64,000 nt of DNA from Amycolatopsis sp. WAC 01376 (GTDB lineage Bacteria > Actinomycetota > Actinomycetes > Mycobacteriales > Pseudonocardiaceae): contig NZ_QHKL01000003.1 of NCBI RefSeq assembly GCF_003947415.1, positions 620,001 through 684,000 of the forward strand. The letters run 5' to 3'. Positions 1-10,018 of the stretch are shown piece after piece. The notes under the pieces were generated by a model. That model had not been told where the DNA came from. It saw nothing but the letters and a program-made list of their open reading frames with translations, and searched no databases. Each line of letters begins with the position of its first letter. The first letter of the stretch is position 1. Made by a program: the position numbers and the translations under genes.

Positions 1-2718
<2,718 letters not shown>

Positions 2719-2816
2719 TCCTGATGCCTGCTTCGGTGGACGACCGACGTCGTTCGCCGGAGCAGGCGCCGGTGAACCCGGTTGTGCGGTGGCCCGTCCG
2801 CTGCTGAACTGGTCTC

Positions 2817-3806
2817 GTGTTCGATGTCCGCTGGGAACGGCCGCTGCGTCAAGCCGGTTCGCCGTCCGCGATGGCGGCCACCGCACGCCACTTGGTCGTA
2901 CACGAGCGGAGTACGCGATTGGCCGGCCTGGAGCCTGCCGACGGCTCCGTGCGTTGGGATGTTCCCGTCGGGACATGGCCGCGTGCGGTCGTGATCGACG
3001 AACCGTATTGCTTGGTGGTTCCGCAGAACAGCAGCAGGCTGCTCTGCCTTGACGTCGAAACCGGCGAAGACGTCTGGCAGGCGGAGCCGGGCTCGTTCGC
3101 CGGTCATGTCGTGGTAGACGAAGAACTCGTGCTGGTGGGCGGCTGGCGCGGCTATACGCCACTGTCCGCAATGGACCTCCGCACCGGTGCTTTGCGTTGG
3201 CGGGCGGGAGAGTGCGGAAGCACGGTCCGGCCGGCAGCGACCGAGGCCGGTTTCCTTCTCGGGAAGCCGGGTGGCGACTCCGTACGTTTGATCGATCGAG
3301 GTGACGGCCGGGAACTGGCCACCTGGTCCTTGCCGGAGCCCCTGGCCGGACCCGACACCGGGCCGGCCTTTCGTGCGGACGACGACGGTGGTGTCCTCGT
3401 GCGGTGCGGCGACCACGCGGTCGTACGTATCGCCTTGTCCGAGGCGAAAGCCGAGACAGTGGTCCGTGCCGAGCGCGCTCTGGCGCCCAGAGCGGTGGAC
3501 CTGTGTGGCGGCTTGCTCTGGCTGGCCGAGCGGCGTGGTGGCTACACAGTGGTCGACGCGTCGGACGGCGCCGAGCAGTGGAGGATCCGGCACGACCGGC
3601 GGTTCGTCCCCACGGTCGCTTCCGTGGACGGAGGGTTCGCGATCGCCGACGAGGGCGGGTTGTTGTTCCGGATCGACTTGGCCGGAGCGGTGAGCGAGCG
3701 CGTCCGGATAACCCAGCGGATCCGAGATCTTCGCGAGCAAGCGCCTTCGAGGCTCGTTCTGCTCGCGAAGGGGTCCTTGCTCGCTGTCGACGCCAGGAGG
3801 CTCTGA
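2817..3806 (+). CDS. PQQ-like/WD-type beta-propeller protein
   Basis: 329 residues built of repeating blade-like segments with recurring 'GxxRW' and 'D..G...W' patterns (DGSVRWDVPVG, TGEDVWQAEPG, TGALRWRAGE, DGAEQWRIRH). This is typical of PQQ-like (outer membrane protein assembly/quinoprotein-like) propellers. No signal peptide or membrane segment is visible, so it is probably cytoplasmic. The GTG start at 2817 has no clear Shine-Dalgarno sequence, and a later start such as ATG 2871 would lose only one strand. Its stop overlaps the next gene's ATG by one base (TGATG), suggesting coupled translation with the P-loop protein. No specific ligand or function can be assigned; the propeller may act as a scaffold. 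Confidence 0.75.
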   Translation: MFDVRWERPLRQAGSPSAMAATARHLVVHERSTRLAGLEPADGSVRWDVPVGTWPRAVVIDEPYCLVVPQNSSRLLCLDVETGEDVWQAEPGSFAGHVVVDEELVLVGGWRGYTPLSAMDLRTGALRWRAGECGSTVRPAATEAGFLLGKPGGDSVRLIDRGDGRELATWSLPEPLAGPDTGPAFRADDDGGVLVRCGDHAVVRIALSEAKAETVVRAERALAPRAVDLCGGLLWLAERRGGYTVVDASDGAEQWRIRHDRRFVPTVASVDGGFAIADEGGLLFRIDLAGAVSERVRITQRIRDLREQAPSRLVLLAKGSLLAVDARRL

Positions 3807-4468
3807 TGACCGCTGACAGTGGAATCGTCGACCCGTTCGGCACGCTCAAGCAGGCACTCTGGATCTGCGGCGGCCAGTGGGCGGGAAAGTCCACCGTCTC
3901 CCAGCTTCTCGCGCGTCGTCACGGCATCACCGTGTATCACTACGACTTCCACGACGCCCGCGCGCACCAGGACCGGCGCGTGGCCCACCGCGTCCGCAGC
4001 GGTTTGCCCGCGGCGGATCCGGACCCCGACGCCGTCTGGGTCGACCCCACTCCCGAACGGATGGCCGCCGACACGATCGCCGGTTTCCCGCTGCGGTTCG
4101 AATGGGCTCTCGACGATCTGCGCGCGTTGGTCTCCGGGCGCCCGACCCTCGCCGAGGGCTGGGGTTTGCGCCCGGAACTGGTCGCGCCTCTCCTGGATTC
4201 ACCGCGACGGATGATCGTGATGGTGCCCACCGACGGTTTCCGCGAGCATCAGCTTCGCGTGCTGCCGCGGGCCGCCGCGATGGCACACCGGGTCAGCGAT
4301 CCCGAACGCGCGCAACGCAACCGGATCGCGCGAGACCGTCTTGTCGCCGAAGACGCCGTCCGCACAGCGAAGCGCCTCGGCGTCCGGGTGCTGGAAATCG
4401 ACGGCTCAGCAGACGCCGAGGCGGTCGCGGACGTCGTCGCCGAACACTTCGCTCCCTACCTGGTCTGA
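3806..4468 (+). CDS. P-loop NTPase/kinase-like protein
   Basis: 220 residues beginning at ATG 3806; a longer open frame upstream belongs to another frame of the propeller gene. An N-terminal Walker A motif, GGQWAGKST (about residues 16-24), is followed by HYDFHDARAH, the region where small nucleotide or metabolite kinases bind substrate. A C-terminal arginine-rich segment (NRIARDRLVAEDA) could form a lid. The fold looks like AAA_18/shikimate-kinase-type small kinases, but the substrate is unknown. It is translationally coupled to the propeller gene and overlaps the 3' end of the convergent DoxX gene by 13 bp. Confidence 0.8.
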   Translation: MTADSGIVDPFGTLKQALWICGGQWAGKSTVSQLLARRHGITVYHYDFHDARAHQDRRVAHRVRSGLPAADPDPDAVWVDPTPERMAADTIAGFPLRFEWALDDLRALVSGRPTLAEGWGLRPELVAPLLDSPRRMIVMVPTDGFREHQLRVLPRAAAMAHRVSDPERAQRNRIARDRLVAEDAVRTAKRLGVRVLEIDGSADAEAVADVVAEHFAPYLV

Positions 4469-4812
4469 GCGAGATCGAGGACGAAGGTCGCCACCGCCAG
4501 CGCGAGGAGCCCGCCGGGGAAGGCGATGTTGTAGAAAACGCGGGCGCGCACGTGGGTGAGGACGGCGCCGACGTAGAACAGCACGAGCCCGGCGGCCGCC
4601 GCGGTCCCGATGTACGGCACTCCGAGCAGGCCCAGCAGCAGCCCGGCCGCGCCCGCGGCTTTCAGCGAGGCCAGTGGCGGGATCCAGGACTGAGGCACGT
4701 CGACCTCGGCGGAGTTCTTCAGGACGAACGGGACCCGCGCGAAGTCGGCGGCGGCGATCCCGGCGTTGAGCACGATCATCACGATGGCCAGGGTGAGATA
4801 TGCGGTGGACAT
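4456..4812 (-). CDS. DoxX-family membrane protein
   Basis: 118 residues with four predicted membrane helices (about residues 3-22, 45-63, 66-85 and 95-113), matching the DoxX/DoxX-like fold in size and pattern. ATG 4812 was chosen; a GTG two codons earlier (4818) is possible, and neither has a strong Shine-Dalgarno sequence. DoxX proteins are small integral membrane proteins linked to redox or thiol-stress complexes; the partner here is unknown. Its upstream side carries one copy of a 34-bp repeat whose second copy lies at the end of the DUF2293 gene. In the inferred ancestral order this gene would have followed the DUF2293 stop codon by about 39 nt on the same strand. Confidence 0.85.
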   Translation of the reverse strand: MSTAYLTLAIVMIVLNAGIAAADFARVPFVLKNSAEVDVPQSWIPPLASLKAAGAAGLLLGLLGVPYIGTAAAAGLVLFYVGAVLTHVRARVFYNIAFPGGLLALAVATFVLDLAQTR

Positions 4813-4823
4813 GCCCACTGGAC

Positions 4824-4857
4824 GAGGCCCACGCCCGGAACGTGACAGCGGTCAGGA
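4824..4857. repeat. Left copy of 34-bp direct repeat flanking the XRE-ImmA/PIN cassette
   Basis: This 34-bp segment matches 6531-6564 in the same orientation at 32 of 34 positions. The last 26 bp (4832-4857 and 6539-6564) are identical and begin CGCCCGGAACGTGACAGCGG. The copies are 1707 bp apart and enclose only the XRE-ImmA gene, the PIN gene and their promoter. This copy lies just upstream of the DoxX start. It looks like a target or attachment-site duplication created when the cassette entered. Confidence 0.9.
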
Positions 4858-4889
4858 CAATCGGTTTTGCCAGGTGAAAGGCCTCCGAC

Positions 4890-4919
4890 TTGACGAATGT
4901 GCGAAAATCGCACCACACT
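4890..4919 (+). promoter_or_regulatory. Probable promoter and palindromic operator of the XRE-ImmA/PIN operon
   Basis: TTGACG at 4890-4895 matches a -35 box. CACACT at 4914-4919 is a plausible weak -10 with an 18-bp spacer, placing transcription start near the GTG at 4926. Between them is a perfect 15-bp palindrome at 4899-4913, GTGCGA-AAA-TCGCAC. An XRE repressor site between -35 and -10 is the usual layout for autoregulated antitoxin operons. The arrangement implies a leaderless mRNA starting at or near GTG 4926. The palindrome is seen directly; the promoter reading is inference. Confidence 0.55.
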
Positions 4920-4925
4920 GGTCCG

Positions 4926-5999
4926 GTGGAATGGGCTGAGGTGGGCGAGCGCGTCCGGGAGAGCAGGCTGGCGGCGGGTATGTCGCAAGCCGAGTTGGCG
5001 AGCGCTGTCGGTTTGGAGCGCACGAAGATCGCCAAGATCGAGTCCGGGGGACGACAGATCGATGCGCTCGAGCTGGCGAAGCTGGCTGCCGCGCTGAAGG
5101 TGCCCATGGGGCACTTCCTTCGCGAGCAGCCGGCGGTGCTGTCGCGGCGGACCAGCCTGGTCGACGACACGGACAGTGCCCTCTCCAGGGATTCCTACCG
5201 GCTGGAGGCCAAGTTGACGGCCTGGCTGGACGACCTTCGCCAAGTCATCTCCCTCGACCTCCTCAAACCGCGCAAGGCGGCGGTGTACGACCGAACCGTC
5301 ACAGATCCGCAGGATGCACGTGACGCCGCCTTGTGGCTCAGGAGCAGGCACGGTCTCGGACAAGAGCCGATCCGGACGCTGATGGCGGAGTGTGAACGAG
5401 CGGGGCAGTACGTCCTCGTGTCGGACCTTCCCGGCGACGGGGCGTCGCTGATGGACGGGGATTTCGGCGTGTCCGTCGTCAGCAGGCTGGCTGACCCGGG
5501 CAGGCGCCGGGCGACCGCCGCCCACGAGCTGGGGCACTTGGTGCTGGGGGACGAGTACTCGACCGATCTCGGCGTATCGACGTCTCGCGAAGACAGGGAA
5601 CGTGTCATCGACGCGTTCGCGGCGGAATTCCTGCTCCCGTCCGGCGTGCTGGAACAGGTGACGAAGAGCGATCTGCGTGGCGAACTGATCAAGCTGTCCG
5701 CGGTCTTCCGCACTTCGTGGTCGCTTACCGTCCGTCAGGCGGGCCACGTCGGGCTGCTCGACGGGGGTCGGGTGACGAAGTGGTTCGCCGACGCCCCGAC
5801 GAGGGCGGAGCTCAGGGATGCCGTCGGATGGGTTCCGCAGCCAGACCTCGAGGGGGTACGGGTTCCTCCCAGTTACGCCCACGCGGTGATGGAGGCTTTG
5901 CGGCAGCACTTCGTCACGCCTGCGAGAGCCGTCGAGCTCATGCACGGAGAGATCAAGATCGAGGATCTGCCGGAGGTCGAAACGGGTAGCGGCTCGTGA
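4926..5999 (+). CDS. XRE-family HTH plus ImmA/IrrE metallopeptidase fusion (antitoxin-like)
   Basis: A 357-residue protein combining an N-terminal XRE helix-turn-helix (GERVRESRLAAGMSQAELAS..KIESGGR, about residues 6-60) and a central ImmA/IrrE-type zinc peptidase domain with HELGH near residue 200. Fusions of this kind act as DNA-binding regulators that can be inactivated or can cleave a repressor; ImmA of ICEBs1 and IrrE of Deinococcus are the known relatives. GTG 4926 was chosen because a -35/operator/-10 array ends there; an in-frame TTG at 4890 is the alternative and would add 12 residues. The GTGA overlap with the PIN gene suggests a two-gene toxin-antitoxin-like unit. The unit is bounded by direct repeats. 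Confidence 0.88.
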   Translation: MEWAEVGERVRESRLAAGMSQAELASAVGLERTKIAKIESGGRQIDALELAKLAAALKVPMGHFLREQPAVLSRRTSLVDDTDSALSRDSYRLEAKLTAWLDDLRQVISLDLLKPRKAAVYDRTVTDPQDARDAALWLRSRHGLGQEPIRTLMAECERAGQYVLVSDLPGDGASLMDGDFGVSVVSRLADPGRRRATAAHELGHLVLGDEYSTDLGVSTSREDRERVIDAFAAEFLLPSGVLEQVTKSDLRGELIKLSAVFRTSWSLTVRQAGHVGLLDGGRVTKWFADAPTRAELRDAVGWVPQPDLEGVRVPPSYAHAVMEALRQHFVTPARAVELMHGEIKIEDLPEVETGSGS

Positions 6000-6532
6000 C
6001 CGCTTCTCGTCCCCTGGTTCTCGACGCGATGTGCTTGAACCATTTCGCGCGCGCCGATCGGCTGGACCTCCTCCGGGACCTGCTGATCTCCGACGAATGT
6101 CGTACAACTTACGTGGTCATCGAGGAACTGCGTCTTGGCTCGGCAACTCATCCTGCTCTTCAGGATGCTTTGGCGCTCGAATGGATCAAGGTGCATCGGC
6201 TCGACACGATTCGCGAGCTCGAATGTTTCGTGAAGTGGGCGGAGAGGATCGGCGCGGGCGAGCGGGATCGGGGCGAGGCCAGCGTTTTCGCGGTCGCGGA
6301 ATTGGCGGGCTGCACGGCGATAACCGATGACCAGGCCGCGATCCGGGTGGCCAGGCGGTACGGCCTGGAGGTTCACGGAACGATCTGGCTCCTGGCGCGG
6401 GCTTGCCGGGACGGGAAGTTGACCGAGGTCGCCGCCGGGAATCTGATCGACTCGGTTCGGGACACGGGCATGCGGCTACCTTGCACCGGCGCCGAATTCG
6501 GCGAGTGGGCTCGTGTTCAGGGATTGTTGTGA
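5996..6532 (+). CDS. PIN-domain ribonuclease-like protein (toxin candidate)
   Basis: 178 residues with the PIN-fold layout and acidic residues spaced as in VapC-like nucleases: D10 (LVLDAM), E43/E44 (VIEELR), E94 (RGEAS) and D111/D112 (ITDDQA). It resembles the DUF3368-type PIN subgroup. The GTG start overlaps the stop of the XRE-ImmA gene by 4 bp, so the two are translationally coupled. Its stop codon runs into the right-hand 34-bp repeat. PIN proteins paired with an upstream HTH partner usually cut tRNA, rRNA or mRNA when unneutralised; the target here is unknown. It could also be a non-toxic PIN protein regulated by the peptidase. Confidence 0.85.
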   Translation: MTASRPLVLDAMCLNHFARADRLDLLRDLLISDECRTTYVVIEELRLGSATHPALQDALALEWIKVHRLDTIRELECFVKWAERIGAGERDRGEASVFAVAELAGCTAITDDQAAIRVARRYGLEVHGTIWLLARACRDGKLTEVAAGNLIDSVRDTGMRLPCTGAEFGEWARVQGLL

Positions 6533-6564
6533 GGTCCGCGCCCGGAACGTGACAGCGGTCAGGA
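6531..6564. repeat. Right copy of 34-bp direct repeat flanking the XRE-ImmA/PIN cassette
   Basis: Same orientation as 4824-4857 with two mismatches, both in the first 8 bp. Its first two bases are the last two of the PIN stop codon, and it contains the stop codon (TCA at 6559-6561 on the plus strand) of the leftward DUF2293 gene. Joining sequence left of the first copy to sequence right of this copy would place the DoxX start about 39 nt after the DUF2293 stop, a normal operon spacing. Confidence 0.9.
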
Positions 6565-7608
6565 TCGCCAGCGGTCCAGCACGGCTTCGATGGCGGAGTG
6601 GATGCGGTCGCGGGCGGCCTGCCGTTCCACACCTGCCATGAGGAGGTCGTCGTACTCGGTGTCCAGGTGCCGGATCGAGGCGACGACGGCGAGGAACACC
6701 GCTCGTTCGGCCAGTTCCCGGCCGGCGGCGGAGCGGCCCACCCGGCCGCTGCCGCGCTGGCCTGCGTGTTCGGCGATGGCGCGTGCTCGTTCCGGCGGGC
6801 AGCCGGGGAACATCTCCGTGATCGCGGTGTGGAACCGGGCGGTGAACTCGACGTCTTCCTCGGCGCGCCGCTCACGATCCCGGCCGCGGCGTCGTTCCCG
6901 GACGTCCTCGTCCGCGAGACACTGTTCCTCAGCGGCGCGCAACGCCGCGTCCTCGACCAGGAGCCCTTGCCGCTCGCTGCGTTTCCTCGACCGGTTGAAG
7001 CGGACGACGACGGCGGAAAGCCGGCTCGCCTTCTTGGCCCGGCGGGTCAGCGCGGTGTCGCCCGAGGGCAGGAAGACCAGGTGGCCGAGGTCGGCGCAGT
7101 CGAGGCAGTGTGGCTTTTCGTTCTCCATGAACAGCAGGTCGCCGGTGCCCTCGCAGTCGGCGCATGTCCAATCCTTCAGCGCCACGGAGACGACGAGATC
7201 CGGCGCCTTCTGCCGGCGGGCGAGGACTTGCGCACGCTTCGCTTCGGACAGTCCCGGCATGAGCCACTGCGTCCGGAACAGCGGTTCGAGGCCGGCCAGT
7301 TCGCCCGAAGTCACCCGGAGGACAGCCCGGTCGCGGGTCGCGCCGACATGCTCGATCTCGGAGCTTTCGAGGGCCTTTTCCTTCGCCCACCCTTGAAGTG
7401 CGCCGAGGGCGAAATTCAGTTTCTCCACGCTCACCGGCAAGGCCGTGGACAGATCGGGGATCCGGCCCTGCTGCCAGCTTGTGAGCACGTTCTCCGGCAG
7501 CCAGCCGATGCCGCTCAGGATGTCGAGCGCGGTCACCGATTTCCGTTTGGACAGCAGCTTCTCCGCCGTCTCCACGACGCGCTGTTCCAGTTTCGCCTCA
7601 CCTTGCAT
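6559..7608 (-). CDS. DUF2293 domain-containing protein
   Basis: 349 residues. A mid-protein segment carries four cysteines in a zinc-ribbon pattern (CADCEGTGDL, then CLDCADLGH), followed by a basic charged stretch (RFNRSRKRSER) and a C-terminal DUF2293-type helical region (TAITEMFPGCPPERARAIAEH) with conserved arginines. The zinc ribbon and basic patch suggest nucleic-acid or protein contact, but no activity is known for the family. The ATG at 7608 is 18 bp from the stop of the upstream CGNR gene on the same strand, so the two probably form an operon. The stop lies inside the right-hand cassette repeat. Confidence 0.8.
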   Translation of the reverse strand: MQGEAKLEQRVVETAEKLLSKRKSVTALDILSGIGWLPENVLTSWQQGRIPDLSTALPVSVEKLNFALGALQGWAKEKALESSEIEHVGATRDRAVLRVTSGELAGLEPLFRTQWLMPGLSEAKRAQVLARRQKAPDLVVSVALKDWTCADCEGTGDLLFMENEKPHCLDCADLGHLVFLPSGDTALTRRAKKASRLSAVVVRFNRSRKRSERQGLLVEDAALRAAEEQCLADEDVRERRRGRDRERRAEEDVEFTARFHTAITEMFPGCPPERARAIAEHAGQRGSGRVGRSAAGRELAERAVFLAVVASIRHLDTEYDDLLMAGVERQAARDRIHSAIEAVLDRWRS

Positions 7609-7626
7609 CGCCGCGAATCCTAGCGA

Positions 7627-8226
7627 TCAGGCGGTCTCGGTCCGCGCGCGGTAGGCCCGGATCTTGGCGCGGTTGCCGCAGCGTTCCATCGAGCACCAGC
7701 GGCGGTTGCCCGAGCGCGAGGTGTCGAAGAACAGCAGGTGGCAGTCGTCCGCGGAACATTCGCGGACCCGGCCGGACCGTTCGCCCGCGACGAGTCCGAT
7801 GGCGTCGCGGGCGACGGCGCCGAGGAGTTGCTTCCCGGTGACGGGTGGCGCCCAGGCGAGCCGCCGGGTCTTCGGGTCGACGAGGGGCCTCGGGGTCGCC
7901 TCGGTCGCGCTGTTCAGCAAGGCGAGGTCTTCGTCCGACGGCGCTTCGCCGCGGGCGAGGGCGGGCGCGACGCGGTAGAGCGTGTCCCGGAGTTCCTTGA
8001 GCGCGGCGAGTTCGGCGGGTTTGATCCGGACGTCGGTCAGGGGAGCGGTCAGCGCCAGCCGCGAATCGGTGAACCACTCGGCCAGATCGGACGGAGTGTG
8101 CGCGATCTCGTAGCGCTCGTACGGGCCGGGACCGCCGGTCAGCATGAGTTCGAGGCTGAGGCTGCCCGGATCGAATCGATAGCGCTCACCCTGGGCGCTG
8201 ACGAGCAGTCTTGTTCCCGGAGTCAT
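7627..8226 (-). CDS. CGNR zinc-finger transcriptional regulator
   Basis: 199 residues: an N-terminal ABATE-type region and a C-terminal CGNR zinc finger at about residues 156-190 (CSADDC, then CSMERCGNRAK) with four cysteines followed by a basic helix for DNA contact. CGNR proteins are stress-linked regulators common in actinobacteria. It is divergent from the AHSA1 gene at 8282. On its own strand TATAGT lies 6 nt before the ATG, the geometry of a leaderless transcript, and a perfect palindrome sits just upstream of that -10 box, suggesting control from the shared intergenic region, possibly by the protein itself. The DUF2293 gene follows on the same strand. Confidence 0.85.
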   Translation of the reverse strand: MTPGTRLLVSAQGERYRFDPGSLSLELMLTGGPGPYERYEIAHTPSDLAEWFTDSRLALTAPLTDVRIKPAELAALKELRDTLYRVAPALARGEAPSDEDLALLNSATEATPRPLVDPKTRRLAWAPPVTGKQLLGAVARDAIGLVAGERSGRVRECSADDCHLLFFDTSRSGNRRWCSMERCGNRAKIRAYRARTETA

Positions 8227-8269
8227 GTAACCACTATAGTCGGTTTCGGAAACCAGGTAAGACGGTTAC
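8227..8269. promoter_or_regulatory. Nested inverted repeats in the CGNR/AHSA1 divergent promoter
   Basis: The 55-bp gap between divergent genes holds a perfect palindrome at 8242-8254 (GGTTTC-G-GAAACC) nested within a wider inverted repeat, GTAACC at 8227-8232 and GGTTAC at 8264-8269. The leftward -10 TATAGT (complement of 8233-8238) lies between the outer left arm and the central palindrome. The natural reading is an operator controlling both genes, with the CGNR protein as the obvious candidate ligand. The repeats are seen directly; the ligand is inferred. Confidence 0.55.
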
Positions 8270-8281
8270 GGTGGAGGCGTG

Positions 8282-8680
8282 ATGATCGGGAAGACCAAGG
8301 ACGCGGGCTGGGAGATCGGCGTGTCCAAGACGATGCCGTATCCGCTGGCGCAGGTTTGGGATTACCTCTCGGGTCCGGGCCTCGCGGCCTGGCTGGGCGA
8401 AGTGCGGCTGGAGCCGGAGAAGGGCGCGCCGTACGAGACGGCGGAGGGCACTGTCGGTGAGGTTCGCGGCTACCGCGAGCAGGAGAAGATCCGCCTCACC
8501 TGGCGGCCGAAGGACTGGGACCACGAGAGCACGGTCCAGGTGGGGCTCCGTCCGGCCGGGCCGGACAAGACGGTCGTGGTCTTCCATCAGGAGCGGCTCG
8601 CCGGACCCGAAGAGCGCGCCGCGCAGCGTGAACACTGGCAGGCCGTGATGAAGCTCGTCGCCGACGGCCTCGCCTGCTGA
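8282..8680 (+). CDS. SRPBCC/AHSA1-family protein
   Basis: 132 residues with the START-like pattern of activator-of-Hsp90-ATPase (AHSA1) proteins: an early strand (ISVSKTMPYPLAQVWDYLSGP in outline), the GEVRGY/KIRLTW strands and the long C-terminal helix (REHWQAVMKLVADGL). ATG 8282 is preferred over GTG 8279 because GGAGG at 8273-8277 is then at usable spacing. These proteins bind small hydrophobic ligands; the ligand is unknown. It is divergent from a CGNR regulator and ends directly against the stop of the convergent TetR gene (TGATCA, no gap). Confidence 0.82.
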   Translation: MIGKTKDAGWEIGVSKTMPYPLAQVWDYLSGPGLAAWLGEVRLEPEKGAPYETAEGTVGEVRGYREQEKIRLTWRPKDWDHESTVQVGLRPAGPDKTVVVFHQERLAGPEERAAQREHWQAVMKLVADGLAC

Positions 8681-9268
8681 TCAGGCCAGTGCCCGCCGTG
8701 CCTGCTCGGCCAGCGTGTCGGTGATCCGTTTCGCGCTCAGGCCGAGCTCGCCTGTTTGGTAGAGGAACACGTCCGCGGCCAGCGGCGCCAGCAGGATGTC
8801 GGCGAGCGCGTCCGGATCCTTCACGTTCGCCTCATCGGCGAGGAGACGGACGTGGGTGCGCCACAGCCGGTACGGCCCGCTGGTGAACCGCGAATGCCCG
8901 ATCTCGGTGCCGAGGACGAGATGCGCGTGCCTGGTGAGCAGCCCGATCATCGCCGCGTAGAACGCGGCCAGCCGCTCGGCGGGCGGCGCGCCGGGGCCCA
9001 GCGGAGGAGGGCCGGTGAGCAGTCGCTCCTGGAGTTCTCGCTCGTGTTCGTCCAATAGTGCGACGGCGATCGCGGAGCGGTCCGGGTAGCGGCGGTACAG
9101 CGTCGCCCGGCCGACCCCGGCCGCTTTGGCGATGTCCTCCATGGTGACGTCCGCGGCCGGACGTGCGGCGAAGAGCTCTTCGGCGGCCTTCAGGATCTTC
9201 GCGCGGTTGCGGGCGGCGTCCGAGCGTTCCCGTTCCGAGTCGCCCGCGAGCAGGTCTTCCGTCGGCAT
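8681..9268 (-). CDS. TetR/AcrR-family repressor
   Basis: 195 residues with an N-terminal TetR helix-turn-helix (RAKILKAAEELFA...VTMEDIAKAAGVGRATLYRRYPDR, about residues 22-65) and a helical ligand-binding C-terminus. It is divergent from the azoreductase/SMR exporter pair. The 93-bp intergenic region contains a three-half-site inverted repeat, so the likely role is repression of itself and of the azoreductase-exporter operon, with release by an electrophile, quinone, azo compound or cationic drug. The inducer cannot be read from sequence. Confidence 0.9.
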   Translation of the reverse strand: MPTEDLLAGDSERERSDAARNRAKILKAAEELFAARPAADVTMEDIAKAAGVGRATLYRRYPDRSAIAVALLDEHERELQERLLTGPPPLGPGAPPAERLAAFYAAMIGLLTRHAHLVLGTEIGHSRFTSGPYRLWRTHVRLLADEANVKDPDALADILLAPLAADVFLYQTGELGLSAKRITDTLAEQARRALA

Positions 9269-9299
9269 GCCCGCAGCCTAGGGAATATCCGGACGCGGC

Positions 9300-9342
9300 G
9301 TCCACTTGTACCCGGCGAAACAAGTGGACAACGTGTCCACTT
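9300..9342. promoter_or_regulatory. Three-half-site operator for the TetR repressor
   Basis: A perfect 10-bp inverted repeat has arms GTCCACTTGT at 9300-9309 and ACAAGTGGAC at 9320-9329. The right arm is reused in a second perfect inverted repeat, AAGTGGAC at 9322-9329 and GTCCACTT at 9335-9342 with a 5-bp spacer. The site lies between the divergent TetR gene and the azoreductase gene, just before the latter's Shine-Dalgarno sequence. The tight 8-5-8 site fits a TetR dimer; the outer arm may bind a second dimer. Confidence 0.75.
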
Positions 9343-9361
9343 CCTGGTCCGGGAGGCCCCG

Positions 9362-10018
9362 ATGAGCCACCTTCTCCACCTCGACTCCAGTGCCCGCAGC
9401 GCGTCGTTCTCCCGCGAGCTGAGTGCTCGTTTCGCCGAGATCTGGCGTGCCGCGAACCCGGGCGCCGGCTACACCTATCGCGACGTGGCCGCCGATCCGG
9501 TGCCGCCGATCGGCCAGGCTTGGACCGAGATCTGCGACGCGCTCCTCCGGAACGGGATCACCGATCCGGCCGGCTACGCCTCGGTGGTGAAGACGCCGGA
9601 GCAGCGCGAGGCCTGGGCGATCATCGAGCCGCTGCTGGCCGAACTGCTCGCCGCCGACGTAGTGCTGATCGGGGCGCCGATGTACAACTTCTCGATCCCC
9701 GCGACGCTCAAACTGTGGATCGACCAGGTGACGTTCCCGAAGATGTCCTTGGCGGGCAAGGCTTTCGTGGTCGCGGGAGCGCGCGGTGGCACGTACCTGC
9801 CCGGCACTCCGCGGGAACCGGTCGACCATCACGAGCGCTACCTGCGTGACTTCTTCGCCGGGCACTACGACGTCCACGACGTCACGTTCCTGCATTCCGA
9901 ACTCACGAACGCTCTCGTCGACCCGCGGCTGAGCCCGCGTGATCCAGACAGGATCGCGTCGCGGGAACAGGCGCTCCTCGATGCCGAAAAGCTGGCCTCG
10001 GCCGGAAGGGAAGCTTGA
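9362..10018 (+). CDS. FMN-dependent NADH-azoreductase-like oxidoreductase
   Basis: 218 residues of flavodoxin-like fold with the AzoR/AcpD hallmarks: HLDSSARSASFSREL at the N-terminus for FMN phosphate binding, GAPMYNFSIPATLKLWIDQV in the middle and GARGGTYLPG later. Members reduce quinones, nitroaromatics or azo compounds using NAD(P)H. GGGAGG is 5 nt before the ATG. The stop overlaps the ATG of an SMR transporter gene by one base, so detoxification and export are probably made together under the divergent TetR. Confidence 0.88.
   Translation: MSHLLHLDSSARSASFSRELSARFAEIWRAANPGAGYTYRDVAADPVPPIGQAWTEICDALLRNGITDPAGYASVVKTPEQREAWAIIEPLLAELLAADVVLIGAPMYNFSIPATLKLWIDQVTFPKMSLAGKAFVVAGARGGTYLPGTPREPVDHHERYLRDFFAGHYDVHDVTFLHSELTNALVDPRLSPRDPDRIASREQALLDAEKLASAGREA

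Noticed and set aside
9269..9361. Guanidine riboswitch before the azoreductase/SugE operon
   Set aside because: No guanidine riboswitch motif is visible, and the space is filled by the TetR operator.
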